Assembly (NCBI GenBank): GCA_021784115.1
Contig: JAJXTE010000012.1
Location: forward strand, 1 to 37,437
Origin: Pseudomonadota bacterium
GTDB taxonomy: Bacteria > Pseudomonadota > Gammaproteobacteria > Burkholderiales > Thiobacillaceae
Length of the DNA stretch: 37,437 nucleotides
Reading direction: 5' to 3'
Position 1 is the stretch's first letter; each line of letters begins with the position of its first letter. The notes under the pieces are model-generated. The model made no database searches. It saw nothing but the letters and a program-made list of their open reading frames with translations, and was not told where the DNA came from. The position numbers were made by a program, and so were the translations under genes. Shown here one piece after another: positions 23,822-33,243 of this stretch.

Positions 23822-26398
23822 GTGATCGAACGAGAATCCGCACCCCCCGGCGAACTTCCCCTCTTCCAGGGCGTGACGACCGCGCTCGCGCACGAGCGCC
23901 TGGCGACCGAGGGGCCGAACGCCTTGCCTGCGGGCGGACCCCGCGGCACGGCAGCCATTGTGCGCGAGGTGATCCGCGAGCCGATGTTCTTGCTGCTGCT
24001 CGCCGCCGCTGCCATCTACCTGGTCCTGGGCGATCTGCGCGAGGCCTTGCTGCTGCTCTTCTTCGTGTGCGTGGTGATGGGCATCACCCTCTACCAGTCG
24101 CACAAGACCGAGCGGGTCCTGCAGGCCCTGCGCGATTTGACCAGTCCGCGCGCCCTGGTGCTGCGCGATGGCGAAAAGCAGCGCATCGCCGGCCACGAAG
24201 TGGTGCGCGGCGACATCGTGATGCTGGCGGAGGGCGACCGGGTGCCCGCGGATGCCTGCCTGCTGATGTGCAACGGCCTGCAGGTGGACGAATCGCTGCT
24301 GACCGGCGAAGCGGCGCCGGTGCGAAAGGCGGCCGGTGAAGGGGGTGTGGCCGCGACGCGCCCGGGCGGTGACGATTTGCCGATGGTGTACTCGGGCACG
24401 CTGGTCGTTCAGGGCCAGGGCATCGCCCGCGTGACGGCGACCGGTCAACGCACGGAAATCGGCAGGATCGGCAAGTCGCTGCAGGCCCTGCGTCCCGAAC
24501 CGAGCCCCATGCAGAGCCAGGTGCGCCGCATGATGTGGATGTTCGCGCTGCTCGGCATCCTCTTGTGCGGCGTGGTCGTCGTGCTGTATGGCCTGACGCG
24601 CGGCGCGTGGCTCGATGCCTTGCTTGCCGGCATCACGCTCGCCATTTCCCTGCTGCCGCAGGAATTCCTGGTGGTGCTCACGGTCTTCCTCGCCCTGGGC
24701 GCCTGGCGCATTTCGCACAGCCGCGTGTTGACGCGGCGCATTCCGGCGCTGGAGACGCTCGGCGCCGCTACCGTTCTGTGTGCGGACAAGACCGGCACCA
24801 TTACCGAGAATCGCATGACGGTGACCCAACTGGTGACGCGCGACGCGCACCATGCGGTCGACTATGCGCGGGCGAATACGCTTCCGGAAGCCTTTCACGA
24901 ACTGGTCGAGTTCAGCGTCCTGGCGAGCATGGTCGATCCGTTCGATCCGATGGAGAAAGCCTTTCGTCGCCTCGCCGATCATTATCTGGCAGGGACCGAA
25001 CACCTGCACGACGACTGGACGCTGATCCAGCACTATCCGCTGAGCCGCGACATGCTCGCCATGTCGCACGGCTGGCAGGCCACCCGGCGCGACGAATACG
25101 TGGTGGCCGCCAAAGGGGCGCCGGAAGCCATTGCCGATCTGTGCCACCTGTCGCAGGACGACACTGCGGCCATCGCCGCGCAGGCGGATCGCCTGGCGGG
25201 GCAGGGGCTGCGCGTCCTCGCCATTGCCCGGGCGACGTTCAAGGGCACGGCCTGGCCGCCGCAACAGCACGATTTCCCCTTCGTTTTCCTCGGCTTGATC
25301 GCGCTGGCTGACCCGGTGCGCCCACGCGTGCCGGAGGCAATCCGCGTGGCACGCGTCGCCGGCATGCGGGTGGCGATGATCACCGGCGACTATCCCGGCA
25401 CCGCCGAAGCGGTCGCGCGCGAGGCCGGAATCGATCTTGGCGGTGGCATCCTCACTGGCCCGGAGATCGACACGCTCGACGATGCGGCCTTGCGGCGGCG
25501 ACTCGAAACGACCCATGTGTTCGCGCGCGTGGTGCCGGAACAGAAGTTGCGCCTGGTCGAGGCCTTCAAGGCCAACGGCGAAGTGGTGGCGATGACCGGC
25601 GATGGGGTCAACGATGCGCCGGCCCTCAAGGCAGCCCACATCGGCATCGCGATGGGTGGGCGCGGCACCGATGTCGCACGCGAAGCGTCCTCGCTCGTCC
25701 TGCTCGACGACGACTTTTCCAGCATCGTCGACGCCATCCGCCTCGGACGGCGCATCTACAACAACCTGCACAAGGCGATGGCCTACATCCTCGCAGTGCA
25801 TGTGCCAATTGCCGGGATGGCGCTGCTGCCGCTGGTGTTCGGCTTGCCACTGGTGCTCGCGCCAATGCATATCGTGTTTCTGGAACTCATCATCGATCCC
25901 GCCTGCTCGATCGTGTTCGAGGCCGAGGCGGAAGAACCCGACAGCATGAAACGGCCGCCGCGCCGCGCCGATGCGCCCCTCTTCAGCCTGCGCACACTGT
26001 CGTTGTCGCTGCTGCAGGGCGCGACCGTGTTTGTTGCCGTAGCCGTGGTGTATGCCATCTCGCTGCAGCGCGGGCAGGCTGCGGACGAGGCCCGCGCGCT
26101 GACGTTCGCCACGTTGGTGATCGGGAATCTGTGGCTGATTCTGGCCAACCGCTCCTGGTCAAGCAGCCTGCTGGCGTCGCTGAATACGCCGAATCCTGCC
26201 CTGTGGTGGGTAATCGGCGCTACCCTCGGTTTTCTTGCATTCGTGCTTTATGTGCCCGGCCTGCGCGAGGTGTTCGGCTTCACCTTTCTGCACGCGAGTG
26301 ACGTGCTGCTTGCATTCGCCGCCGGCGCGGCGGGAATAGCCTGGTTCGAGGTGCTCAAATGGGCGAAGACCCGACGCACCGCGTTGCCAGACGCATGA
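23822..26398 (+). CDS. Cation-transporting P-type ATPase (P2-like)
   Basis: About 858 residues with a complete P-type ATPase. It has M1-M2 (about 45-90), an actuator domain with LTGEAAPVRK (TGEA for TGES), M3-M4, the phosphorylation site DKTGTITENRMTV (Asp322), a nucleotide-binding domain, GDGVNDAPALKAAHIGIAMG and six C-terminal helices. The M4 ion-site motif PEGL of Ca-type pumps reads LLPQEF. M6 has LELIIDPACSIVFE, typical of an uncharacterised bacterial branch. There are no N-terminal metal-binding or P1B CPC motifs, so copper and zinc are unlikely; Ca, Mg or Na are possible. Start GTG 23822 has AGGTGG upstream; TTG 23804 is the alternative. Confidence 0.9.
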   Translation: MIERESAPPGELPLFQGVTTALAHERLATEGPNALPAGGPRGTAAIVREVIREPMFLLLLAAAAIYLVLGDLREALLLLFFVCVVMGITLYQSHKTERVLQALRDLTSPRALVLRDGEKQRIAGHEVVRGDIVMLAEGDRVPADACLLMCNGLQVDESLLTGEAAPVRKAAGEGGVAATRPGGDDLPMVYSGTLVVQGQGIARVTATGQRTEIGRIGKSLQALRPEPSPMQSQVRRMMWMFALLGILLCGVVVVLYGLTRGAWLDALLAGITLAISLLPQEFLVVLTVFLALGAWRISHSRVLTRRIPALETLGAATVLCADKTGTITENRMTVTQLVTRDAHHAVDYARANTLPEAFHELVEFSVLASMVDPFDPMEKAFRRLADHYLAGTEHLHDDWTLIQHYPLSRDMLAMSHGWQATRRDEYVVAAKGAPEAIADLCHLSQDDTAAIAAQADRLAGQGLRVLAIARATFKGTAWPPQQHDFPFVFLGLIALADPVRPRVPEAIRVARVAGMRVAMITGDYPGTAEAVAREAGIDLGGGILTGPEIDTLDDAALRRRLETTHVFARVVPEQKLRLVEAFKANGEVVAMTGDGVNDAPALKAAHIGIAMGGRGTDVAREASSLVLLDDDFSSIVDAIRLGRRIYNNLHKAMAYILAVHVPIAGMALLPLVFGLPLVLAPMHIVFLELIIDPACSIVFEAEAEEPDSMKRPPRRADAPLFSLRTLSLSLLQGATVFVAVAVVYAISLQRGQAADEARALTFATLVIGNLWLILANRSWSSSLLASLNTPNPALWWVIGATLGFLAFVLYVPGLREVFGFTFLHASDVLLAFAAGAAGIAWFEVLKWAKTRRTALPDA

Positions 26399-26444
26399 CG
26401 TCACATTGACACGCGATCAGTGGGCGTAGCCCGGAGGGGATCAA

Positions 26445-26816
26445 ATGGCCTTGATGCTTGCCGACGCGCTGGTGATGGTGCACCTGCTGTTCGTCGCCTT
26501 TGTCGTTGCCGGCGGGTTCCTGCTGGTGCGCTGGCCGAAGCTGGCATGGCTGCATCTGCCGGCTGCGGCGTGGGGGGCGGGCATCGAATTTACCGGCTGG
26601 ATCTGTCCGCTCACACCGCTTGAAAATCACCTGCGCGTTCTCGGAGGACACGGCGCCTACAGCGGCGGCTTTGTCGAACGCTACTTGTTGCCGGTCCTGT
26701 ATCCCGAGAATCTGACCTTGCCGATCCAGCAGGTTCTGGGCGGCGTGGTTGTGGCCGTGAACCTTGTCGCGTATGCGCTGGCTTACCGGGCCTGGCGGCG
26801 CAGGCGTGGCAGGTAG
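26445..26816 (+). CDS. DUF2784 membrane protein
   Basis: 123 residues with about four membrane segments. It begins MALMLADALVMVHLLFVAFV and includes VRWPKLAWLHLPAAAWG, GWICPLTPLENHLR and the C-terminal helix VLGGVVVAVNLVAYALAY with a basic tail. The W-CPLTPLEN block and length match DUF2784, a family of unknown function. CCGGAGG precedes the ATG. It follows the P-type ATPase by 46 bases and may be co-transcribed. Confidence 0.85.
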   Translation: MALMLADALVMVHLLFVAFVVAGGFLLVRWPKLAWLHLPAAAWGAGIEFTGWICPLTPLENHLRVLGGHGAYSGGFVERYLLPVLYPENLTLPIQQVLGGVVVAVNLVAYALAYRAWRRRRGR

Positions 26817-26867
26817 CGGGGGAGGCGATCAAAAAGGGGGAGGCTTCCGATTCGTCGGCGCGCAGGC

Positions 26868-27776
26868 TCAGCCCGCATGGCGGTCCAGGTCCTGGTCAGC
26901 CAGCGAGACCGGGTCTTCCAGCGGTTCCAGATGGGTGGTGATGTGCGCGTGCGACACGGCCCGTCGAATGTCGGCCTCGATGCGTTCCGACCAGTCGTGT
27001 CCATGCTGGACCGTCCACGCGCCAGGCACCAGCAGATGGAAGCTGACAAACGCGCGGGTGCCGGCCTGCCGCGTGCGTAGGGCGTGGAACGCCAGCCCTT
27101 GCTGGCGGTAGCGGTCCAGTATGCCTTCGATGGCCTTGAGGTCTTCCTCCGCGATCGAAACGTCCATCAGGCCCGCGGCGGAACGCTGCAGCAGTTGCCA
27201 CCCCGTCCACACGATGTTCAGGGCCACCAGAATGGCGATCACGGGGTCGAGCCAGAGCCAGCCGGTCAGCCAGACCAGGCCGACGCCCGCGATGACGCCC
27301 ACGGACGTCCAGACGTCGGTGAGCAGGTGGTGTGCATCGGCCTCGAGGGTGATGGATTTGTATCTCCGGCCGACGCGCATGAGGATGAGCGAGGTGGCCA
27401 GGTTGATCACCGAGGCGATCACCGACACGCCGAGGCCGATCCCCACTGCCTCGAGCGGCTGCGGATTGAACAGGCGCTCGATGGCCGCATAGGCGATGCC
27501 GACTGCGGCGACGAGGATGAGAAAGCCTTCGAACGCGCTCGAGAAATACTCGGCCTTGCCGTGCCCGTGCGCATGATTGTCGTCCGCCGGCAGTGATGCC
27601 AGCGACAGCATGGCGAGCGCCATCATCGCGCCGGCCAGATTGACGAAGGATTCGAGCGCGTCGGAGAGCAGGCCGACCGAACCGGTGAGCCGCCAGGCCA
27701 GGCCTTTGAGCAGAATGGTGGCGAGGGCCGCGGCAATGGAAAGCCAGGCGTAGCGTTTGAGGGAGGCAGGTAACAT
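26868..27776 (-). CDS. Cation diffusion facilitator (CDF) transporter
   Basis: 302 residues with six membrane helices and a C-terminal cytoplasmic domain (about 210-300), the CDF plan for proton-coupled divalent metal export. The TM2 metal motif is SDALESFVN, that is ExxxN where zinc-type carriers have HxxxD or DxxxD. TM5 keeps DAHHLLTDVWTS (HxxxD). A His-rich loop NHAHGHGKAEY lies after TM2. The start at 27776 (MLPASLKRYAWLS) fits the family; the frame continues upstream without membrane or family sequence. No strong ribosome site is seen. The unusual TM2 suggests Mn, Fe or another ion rather than Zn, which is tentative. Confidence 0.9.
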   Translation of the reverse strand: MLPASLKRYAWLSIAAALATILLKGLAWRLTGSVGLLSDALESFVNLAGAMMALAMLSLASLPADDNHAHGHGKAEYFSSAFEGFLILVAAVGIAYAAIERLFNPQPLEAVGIGLGVSVIASVINLATSLILMRVGRRYKSITLEADAHHLLTDVWTSVGVIAGVGLVWLTGWLWLDPVIAILVALNIVWTGWQLLQRSAAGLMDVSIAEEDLKAIEGILDRYRQQGLAFHALRTRQAGTRAFVSFHLLVPGAWTVQHGHDWSERIEADIRRAVSHAHITTHLEPLEDPVSLADQDLDRHAG

Positions 27777-27875
27777 CTCGGTGCTTCGCAAGGACGCATG
27801 AAGTGGGCCCGATTGTATCCCAGGCCCGGCGGGTTCTTCCCGGACATGTCGGACAAGGGTCTTGTAGGGGCCTTC

Positions 27876-27904
27876 CTGACGGAGCCCGACCTGTGCGCTA
27901 TGGT
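27876..27904 (+). promoter_or_regulatory. Weak sigma-70-like promoter before nitroreductase gene
   Basis: CTGACG (27876-27881) and TATGGT (27899-27904) are separated by exactly 17 bases, each matching four of six consensus positions. It lies 30 bases before the nitroreductase ATG in the 157-base divergent gap. Confidence 0.3.
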
Positions 27905-27933
27905 CAAGGCATGAGTGCAGGGGAGGGATCACG

Positions 27934-28521
27934 ATGGCGACCGCGCTGATCGAGGCGATTCAACAGCGTTACGCCTGCCGCGAATTCGTGGCGGGGAAAC
28001 AGGTTTCGGCGGAGGAACTGGCCCGGGTGCTGGAGGCCGGCCGGCTGGCGCCTTCGGCGTTCGGCATGGAACCGTGGCGTTTCATCGTCGTGACGGACGA
28101 GGCGGGGCGGACAGCCGTTGCACGGGCCTGTTACGACCAGCCGGCCGCCACGACGGCTGCGGCGCTGATTGCCATCGTGGCGCTGGTGGCTGCGCTCGAA
28201 CCGGATTCGGACTACGTGCGGAGGCAATTTTTGGCGGAAGCCCGCGGCCGTGATGCCGAACCTATTCATACTGCCTATCGGTCGTTCTATCGCAACGGAT
28301 CCATCGCCGAATGGGCGCAGGGGCAGTGTAATTTTGCGGCCGCGCAGATGCTGTTGCAGGCCGCGCACATGGGGCTCGGCAGTTGCCCGATCGGAGGTTA
28401 TGACACGCCCGCGCTGACGGAGGCCCTGTCCCTGCGATCGGGCGAGGTGCCGGCGCTCGTCATCGCCCTGGGCCAGTGTCGCCACGACGCACCCGAACGA
28501 ATCCGCAAGCCGTTCGATTGA
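27934..28521 (+). CDS. Nitroreductase family FMN protein
   Basis: 195 residues with the nitroreductase fold. The FMN-phosphate site RYACREFVAGK lies at the N-terminus. LEAGRLAPSAFGMEPWRFIV is the family signature, and QMLLQAAHMGLGSCPIGGY contributes the second flavin loop. Members use NAD(P)H to reduce nitroaromatics, quinones or flavins in the cytoplasm; the natural substrate here is unknown. GGGAGGG precedes the ATG. It is divergent from the CDF transporter gene. Confidence 0.92.
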   Translation: MATALIEAIQQRYACREFVAGKQVSAEELARVLEAGRLAPSAFGMEPWRFIVVTDEAGRTAVARACYDQPAATTAAALIAIVALVAALEPDSDYVRRQFLAEARGRDAEPIHTAYRSFYRNGSIAEWAQGQCNFAAAQMLLQAAHMGLGSCPIGGYDTPALTEALSLRSGEVPALVIALGQCRHDAPERIRKPFD

Positions 28522-28599
28522 GCCCCGGCCCCTCCGCAGGGCATTGCGGCGCCCGTGGCCAGATCTTTCTTGAAGACATCCCGCCGTTGAATCAATAAA

Positions 28600-29106
28600 A
28601 TGCTGGGCATGAAAATCCTGCCCGCCCTGTTGCTTTGTCTTCCACTTGTCGCCCATGCCGAGTGGAATGAGTTCGATCACGATTTCGAGCAGGACAAACC
28701 CTGGGTCGAGACGGCGGCTCAACTGCCGCCCTATCCCAAGGCCGAGAACCTGATTCCGTTCAACGTTTCGTCGGCGACCCGCAACAGGTTTTTCGTCGAT
28801 TCCGCGTCGATCAGCGTCGGCGCCGACAAGGTGGTGCGCTACACCGTGGTGATCGATGCTGCGGGCGGCGCGCGGAATGTATCCTACGAGGGCATGCGAT
28901 GTGAAAACGGCGAGCGCCGCCTGTATGCCTATGGGCACCCGGACGGCACCTGGTCAAAAGCACGCAATGCCGGCTGGGAGAGCATCAGGTTCCGTTCGCT
29001 GCTGTCGTATCACAAGGCGCTGTACGAGGATCATTTCTGTTCCGACGGTGTCAACGTCAGGGATGCCAAGGCCGCGGTGGAAAGCCTGCGGCGCGGGGTG
29101 CGCTGA
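28600..29106 (+). CDS. CNP1-like family exported protein
   Basis: 168 residues with a signal peptide ([17 protein letters not shown] from the second Met, 28609) and no membrane anchor afterwards, so it is probably periplasmic. The mature part starts [17 protein letters not shown] and contains [35 protein letters not shown] and a two-cysteine core (RCENG, HFCSDG). This is the CNP1-like domain known from Neisseria and other betaproteobacteria, of unknown role. The ATG at 28600 or 28609 may be used. The stop shares one base with the proB ATG. Confidence 0.82.
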   Translation: MLGMKILPALLLCLPLVAHAEWNEFDHDFEQDKPWVETAAQLPPYPKAENLIPFNVSSATRNRFFVDSASISVGADKVVRYTVVIDAAGGARNVSYEGMRCENGERRLYAYGHPDGTWSKARNAGWESIRFRSLLSYHKALYEDHFCSDGVNVRDAKAAVESLRRGVR

Positions 29107-30227
29107 TGAATTCCGTGGTGAAGCATGCCCGGCGCATCGTCGTCAAGGTTGGCTCCAGCCTGGTCACCGCCGAGGGGCGCGGGCTCGACCACGCCGCGCT
29201 GTCGCGCTGGGCCGAGCAGATCGCCGCGCTGACCGCGCAGGGCAAGGAAGTGGTGCTGGTGTCCTCGGGCGCGATCGCCGAGGGCATCGCCCGGCTGGGC
29301 TGGAAAAAGCGCCCGAAGGCCGTCAACGAACTGCAGGCCGCCGCCGCCGTGGGGCAGATGGGGCTGGTGCAGGCCTATGAATCCATCTTCCGCACCCACG
29401 GCCTGCATGCGGCGCAGGTGCTGCTCACCCATGAAGACCTGGCCGACCGCACGCGCTACCTGAACGCGCGTTCGACCCTGCGCACCCTGCTGGAGCTCGG
29501 GGTGGTGCCCATCATCAACGAGAACGACACCGTCGCCACCGACGAGATCCGCCTCGGCGACAACGACACGCTGGGCGCGCTGGTGACCAACCTGATCGAA
29601 GCCGACTGCCTCATCATCCTCACCGACCAGCCCGGGCTCTATACCGCCGATCCGCGCAAGCACCCGGACGCCACGCTGGTGATGGACGCCCACGCCGGCG
29701 ATCCCGAACTCGAGCGCATGGCAGGCGGGGCGGGCAGCAGCGTCGGCACCGGCGGCATGCTGACCAAGATTCTCGCCGCCAAGCGCGCAGCCCGCAGCGG
29801 CGCCCACACCGTGATCTGCAGCGGCCGCGAGGAGCGCGTGCTGCTGCGGCTGGCGGCGGGCGAGGCAATCGGCACCCAGTTGGTGGCGCGGCAGGCCCCG
29901 CTCGCCGCGCGGCGGCAGTGGCTGGCCGACCACCTGCAACTGCGCGGCGGCGTGGTGCTCGATGACGGCGCGGTACGCGCCCTGTGCGAGGACGGCAAGA
30001 GCCTGCTGCCGGTCGGCGTGAAAGGCATCACCGGCGACTTCGAGCGCGGGGAGGTGGTCGCGATCGTCGATGCGGAGGGCCATGAAATCGCACGCGGGCT
30101 GAGCAACTACAGCGCCGGCGAGGCGCGCCGCATTGCCGGCAAGCCGAGCAGCGCGATCGAGGCCGAACTCGGCTACATGGACGAGCCGGAGCTGATCCAC
30201 CGCGACAATCTGGTGGTGCTGGCGTGA
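29106..30227 (+). CDS. proB: Glutamate 5-kinase
   Basis: ProB phosphorylates glutamate, the first step of proline synthesis. The 373-residue protein has an amino-acid kinase domain (1-255) with [53 protein letters not shown] and [15 protein letters not shown]-terminal PUA domain (about 275-360) contains [20 protein letters not shown]. This is the long ProB form. The ATG overlaps the CNP1 stop (TGATG), so translation is coupled. Feedback inhibition by proline is known for the family. The histidine phosphatase gene overlaps its end by GTGA. Confidence 0.96.
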   Translation: MNSVVKHARRIVVKVGSSLVTAEGRGLDHAALSRWAEQIAALTAQGKEVVLVSSGAIAEGIARLGWKKRPKAVNELQAAAAVGQMGLVQAYESIFRTHGLHAAQVLLTHEDLADRTRYLNARSTLRTLLELGVVPIINENDTVATDEIRLGDNDTLGALVTNLIEADCLIILTDQPGLYTADPRKHPDATLVMDAHAGDPELERMAGGAGSSVGTGGMLTKILAAKRAARSGAHTVICSGREERVLLRLAAGEAIGTQLVARQAPLAARRQWLADHLQLRGGVVLDDGAVRALCEDGKSLLPVGVKGITGDFERGEVVAIVDAEGHEIARGLSNYSAGEARRIAGKPSSAIEAELGYMDEPELIHRDNLVVLA

Positions 30228-30820
30228 CCACCACGCTGGATTTGCTGCGTCACGGGGAGCCCGTCGGCGGGCGCAAATACCGCGGACAGATCGACGATCC
30301 GCTGTCCGAAAAGGGCTGGGCGCAGATGCACGCGGCGGTGGGCGAGATGGCGCCGTGGACGCGGATTGTCTCGTCGCCGCTGGCGCGCTGCCGTGCCTTT
30401 GCCGAGACGTTGTCCGACCGCCATGGCCTGCCGCTGGCGTTCGACGAGCGCCTGAAGGAAGTCGGCTTCGGCACGTGGGAGGGCAAGTCCGCCGCCCAGA
30501 TCGAGTCGGACGCGCCCGGCACGCTGGCCCGTTTCAAGCGTGATCCCGTGAATGCGCGTCCGGGGGGGGCGGAACCGCTGGCTGATTTTCATGCGCGAGT
30601 GGCCGCCGCGTTGGATGCCATCCTGACCCAGCATCCCGACCAGCACGTGCTGCTGGTCGGGCATGCCGGAGTCATCCGCATGGCGTTCGCTTGGGCGCTG
30701 CACGTGCCGCTGGAGAACGCCTACCGCATCGAGGTGGCGAGTGCCGGCCTGACCCGCCTGCGCTTTGACGACGGGCGTGGGAGCCTGATCTTCCACGGCG
30801 GCGGACTTGCCGATCGGTGA
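30224..30820 (+). CDS. Histidine phosphatase, CobC-like (alpha-ribazole phosphatase candidate)
   Basis: 198 residues of the phosphoglycerate-mutase-like superfamily, with a GTG start overlapping the proB stop. Catalytic motif [12 protein letters not shown] has the phospho-accepting histidine. [16 protein letters not shown], the acidic block [12 protein letters not shown] and [13 protein letters not shown] complete the site. The pattern, with RYRG-like [15 protein letters not shown], matches CobC, which dephosphorylates alpha-ribazole phosphate in cobalamin assembly. The following BtuF-like gene supports a B12 link. Other small-molecule phosphatases of this family cannot be excluded. Confidence 0.82.
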   Translation: MTTTLDLLRHGEPVGGRKYRGQIDDPLSEKGWAQMHAAVGEMAPWTRIVSSPLARCRAFAETLSDRHGLPLAFDERLKEVGFGTWEGKSAAQIESDAPGTLARFKRDPVNARPGGAEPLADFHARVAAALDAILTQHPDQHVLLVGHAGVIRMAFAWALHVPLENAYRIEVASAGLTRLRFDDGRGSLIFHGGGLADR

Positions 30821-31680
30821 TTCGTCGCGGCTTCCTCTGTCTGGGTCTGCTGGTTGTCGTGTCGGCCCAGGCGGCGACGCTTCACCTGCGCGACGATGCC
30901 GGACAGACGCTTGAATTCAGCCTGCCGCCGCAGCGCATCATCTCGCTGGCCCCGCATCTCACTGAACTGCTGTTTGCCGTCGGCGCTGGCGCCAAGGTGG
31001 TGGGCGTGGATGGCGCCAGCGATTATCCGAAAGCGGTGCAGGCGTTGCCGCGCGTCGGCGATTTCAGCCGCATCAACTTCGAGCGCATCCTGGCGCTGAA
31101 ACCCGATCTGGTCGTTGTCTGGGTGGGCGGCAACCGGGCCGCCGACATTCACCGCCTGAAACAGATGGGCATTCCCGTGTTGCAGACCGAGGCTACCCGG
31201 CTCGACGACGTGGCGCGCCTGTTGCGGCTGATCGGGCAGGCGAGCGGCCACGCCAAGGATGGGGACCGGGCGGCCCGGGATTTTTCTGCGCAGCTCGCCG
31301 CGCTGCGGGTACGGCCCGGCCGGACGCCGCCGGTGCGCGTGTTCTACCAGGTATGGGATCGTCCGCTGATGACGGTGGGTGGCACGCACTGGATCAGCGA
31401 TGCGCTGGCACGATGCGGCGCACGCAACGTGTTTGCCGACCTGCATGCGCTGTCTCCCGTGGTGTCGCGCGAAGCGGTGCTGCAGCGTGCGCCGGAACTG
31501 ATCGTGAGCGGCAGCGACGCGCCCGACATGCGCCGCGCGTGGCAGCAGTTTGCCAGCCTGCCGGCGGTGAAAAACCAGGCTTTCGTGCGGGTGGATGCTG
31601 ACCGCCTGCATCGTCTCACGCCGCGTCTGATCGACGGCGTGGCCGAGCTGTGTGCTGCGGTTGAGCCTTACGTGCGGTGA
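30817..31680 (+). CDS. btuF: Periplasmic cobalamin-binding protein, BtuF-like
   Basis: 287 residues, with a GTG start overlapping the phosphatase stop. The signal peptide ([20 protein letters not shown]) sends it to the periplasm. The mature class III binding protein contains [53 protein letters not shown] and [10 protein letters not shown], all close to BtuF. No btuC or btuD permease gene is nearby. Heme or siderophore binding is possible, but the coupled CobC-like gene favours cobalamin. Its end overlaps the convergent fur gene by 13 bases. Confidence 0.85.
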   Translation: MIRRGFLCLGLLVVVSAQAATLHLRDDAGQTLEFSLPPQRIISLAPHLTELLFAVGAGAKVVGVDGASDYPKAVQALPRVGDFSRINFERILALKPDLVVVWVGGNRAADIHRLKQMGIPVLQTEATRLDDVARLLRLIGQASGHAKDGDRAARDFSAQLAALRVRPGRTPPVRVFYQVWDRPLMTVGGTHWISDALARCGARNVFADLHALSPVVSREAVLQRAPELIVSGSDAPDMRRAWQQFASLPAVKNQAFVRVDADRLHRLTPRLIDGVAELCAAVEPYVR

Positions 31681-32117
31681 CGCGGGTCGGCGGGTTTGCG
31701 GTTGGGACAGTTTTCCTTGATGCAGTCGGCATAGATCTGCAGCGAGTGATCGTGGATGGCGAATCCGCGTTCCTTGGCGATCCGGTTCTGGCGTTTTTCG
31801 ATTTCGCTGTCGAAGAACTCCTCGACCTTGCCGCATTGCAGGCAGACCAGATGGTCGTGGTGCTCGCCCTGGTTGAGCTCGAACACCGCCTTGTCGCTGT
31901 CGAAGTGGTGGCGAATCAACAGCCCGGCCTGCTCGAACTGGGTCAGCACGCGGTAGACGGTGGCAAGGCCGATATCCTGGCCTTCGTCGGAGAGCAGGCG
32001 ATACACCTCCTCGGCAGTCATGTGACGTTTGTTGCTCTGCTCGAACAGATCGAGAATTTTCAGGCGCGGCAGCGTGGCTTTGAGACCGATGCTCTTGAGA
32101 TCGGACGGATTGCTCAA
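31668..32117 (-). CDS. fur: Ferric uptake regulator Fur
   Basis: 149 residues. The winged helix (1-80) has [27 protein letters not shown] and [17 protein letters not shown], the Fur DNA-recognition segment. Metal ligands follow: [10 protein letters not shown] (H86, H87, H89, C92, C95), HDH (122-124) and a C-terminal C132/C137 pair. It represses iron-uptake genes with Fe(II). Divergent placement beside bamE is common in beta- and gammaproteobacteria. The 3' end overlaps btuF on the other strand. The gap to bamE holds overlapping promoter-like elements at 32149-32155. Confidence 0.96.
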   Translation of the reverse strand: MSNPSDLKSIGLKATLPRLKILDLFEQSNKRHMTAEEVYRLLSDEGQDIGLATVYRVLTQFEQAGLLIRHHFDSDKAVFELNQGEHHDHLVCLQCGKVEEFFDSEIEKRQNRIAKERGFAIHDHSLQIYADCIKENCPNRKPADPRHRT

Positions 32118-32148
32118 TGGGGTCTCCAGAACGGGAACGCGAATACGT

Positions 32149-32155
32149 TATGATA
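32149..32155. promoter_or_regulatory. Overlapping divergent -10 elements between fur and bamE
   Basis: TATGAT (32149-32154, plus) and TATCAT (32155-32150, minus) each match five of six -10 positions and overlap. They are embedded in a direct repeat ATACGTT-ATG-ATACGTT-like at 32143-32158. No good -35 is seen for either direction. Overlap would make the two transcripts compete. Confidence 0.35.
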
Positions 32156-32196
32156 CGTTTTTTTCCAACCGCCCAAACCTTTCCGGTTTCCTGGCC

Positions 32197-33243
32197 ATGC
32201 GTCATTTCCTGATTTCTGCCCTGTTTTTGAGTCTGCTCGCGGGATGTTCCAGCATCGGTCCCCATCACATCGATGTGCAGCAGGGCAATGCGCTCGACCA
32301 GGAAAACGTCGCTCGCCTGAAGACGGGCCTGAATCGCTCGCAAGTCCGCTTCCTTCTCGGTACGCCGCTGATCGTCGACCCGTTCCGCACCGATCGCTGG
32401 GATTATGTGTACCTCTATTACAAGGCGGGGAAACTGACCGAGCAGAAGCACATTACCCTGTTCTTCGAGGGTGATACGCTGACGCGCATCGAAGGGGATC
32501 TGCCGCCGCCGGCTGACGAACCAAAGCCTGAGCCGCAGCCCGCATCCGTCACGCCGGCGGTACCGGCAGCCTCAGCGGCGCCGCTCGCTGTCGAGCCGGT
32601 GGCGCAGCCTGCACCGGTCGCTGCCGAGCGTGCCCCGACGCCAGCAGCGCCTGTTGTGGCCCCGGTTGCACAGCCGGAAGCGTCCAGGACCGAGCCGGCC
32701 TCCCAGCCGCCGGTGTCCGAAACCAGCATCGTGCCACCGCTGCCGAGCCCGAAGGATGCCCCGGCCTACGTCGATCCGCGTCCTGCTCCCGAGCTGAGCC
32801 TGAAGCCTGAAACCGACGTGGCGCAGATCAAGCCGGATGCCATGCCGCCTTTCCCCGAGCCGCATGCAGCGGTGGCCGCAAGCAACGACCCGGTGCTGAA
32901 ATCGCTGAATGCCTGGGCCGACGCCTGGGCGCACCGCGACAGCGACGCCTATTTCGCGGCGTATGACGCCAGCTTTGCTCCACAGGATGGGGGCAGCCGC
33001 GCCGCCTGGGCGGCACGCAAACGCCAGGCGTTGAGCGCGGCGAAAAACATCGAAGTGAAAATCGGTTCGCCGTCGGTCGAGAAGGGCAGCGACGGCACGG
33101 CCACGGTGACCTTCAAGCAGTATTACCGATCGGGCAGTTATCACGATGCCGTCGTCAAACAGGTGCGCATGGTCGAACGCGAGGGCCACTGGTTGATCAC
33201 GGAGGAAAAGGTGCTGTCGACGCTGAAGGATGGCCGGCCGTGA
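32197..33243 (+). CDS. bamE: BamE lipoprotein fused to C-terminal NTF2-like domain
   Basis: 348 residues, about three times the usual BamE length. The lipoprotein signal ([17 protein letters not shown], lipidated Cys17) leads into a normal BamE domain (about 20-105) with [33 protein letters not shown] and [12 protein letters not shown] Pro/Ala/Glu-rich linker (about 106-225) follows. The last domain (about 232-345) has [32 protein letters not shown] and [18 protein letters not shown], like NTF2/Cds6-type domains of cell-envelope proteins. The frame is open to 32029, but only 32197 gives a signal peptide. BamE supports outer-membrane barrel assembly; the linker could let the last domain reach peptidoglycan. 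dapB overlaps its stop (GTGA). Confidence 0.9.
   Translation: MRHFLISALFLSLLAGCSSIGPHHIDVQQGNALDQENVARLKTGLNRSQVRFLLGTPLIVDPFRTDRWDYVYLYYKAGKLTEQKHITLFFEGDTLTRIEGDLPPPADEPKPEPQPASVTPAVPAASAAPLAVEPVAQPAPVAAERAPTPAAPVVAPVAQPEASRTEPASQPPVSETSIVPPLPSPKDAPAYVDPRPAPELSLKPETDVAQIKPDAMPPFPEPHAAVAASNDPVLKSLNAWADAWAHRDSDAYFAAYDASFAPQDGGSRAAWAARKRQALSAAKNIEVKIGSPSVEKGSDGTATVTFKQYYRSGSYHDAVVKQVRMVEREGHWLITEEKVLSTLKDGRP

Noticed and set aside
26396-26403. Palindrome TGACGTCA over the P-type ATPase stop codon
   Set aside because: A single eight-base palindrome at a gene end has no promoter context and is expected by chance.
26818-26844. Direct repeat GGGGGAGGC twice between convergent DUF2784 and CDF genes
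   Set aside because: It is short, G-rich and only two copies, with no hairpin or mobile-element context.
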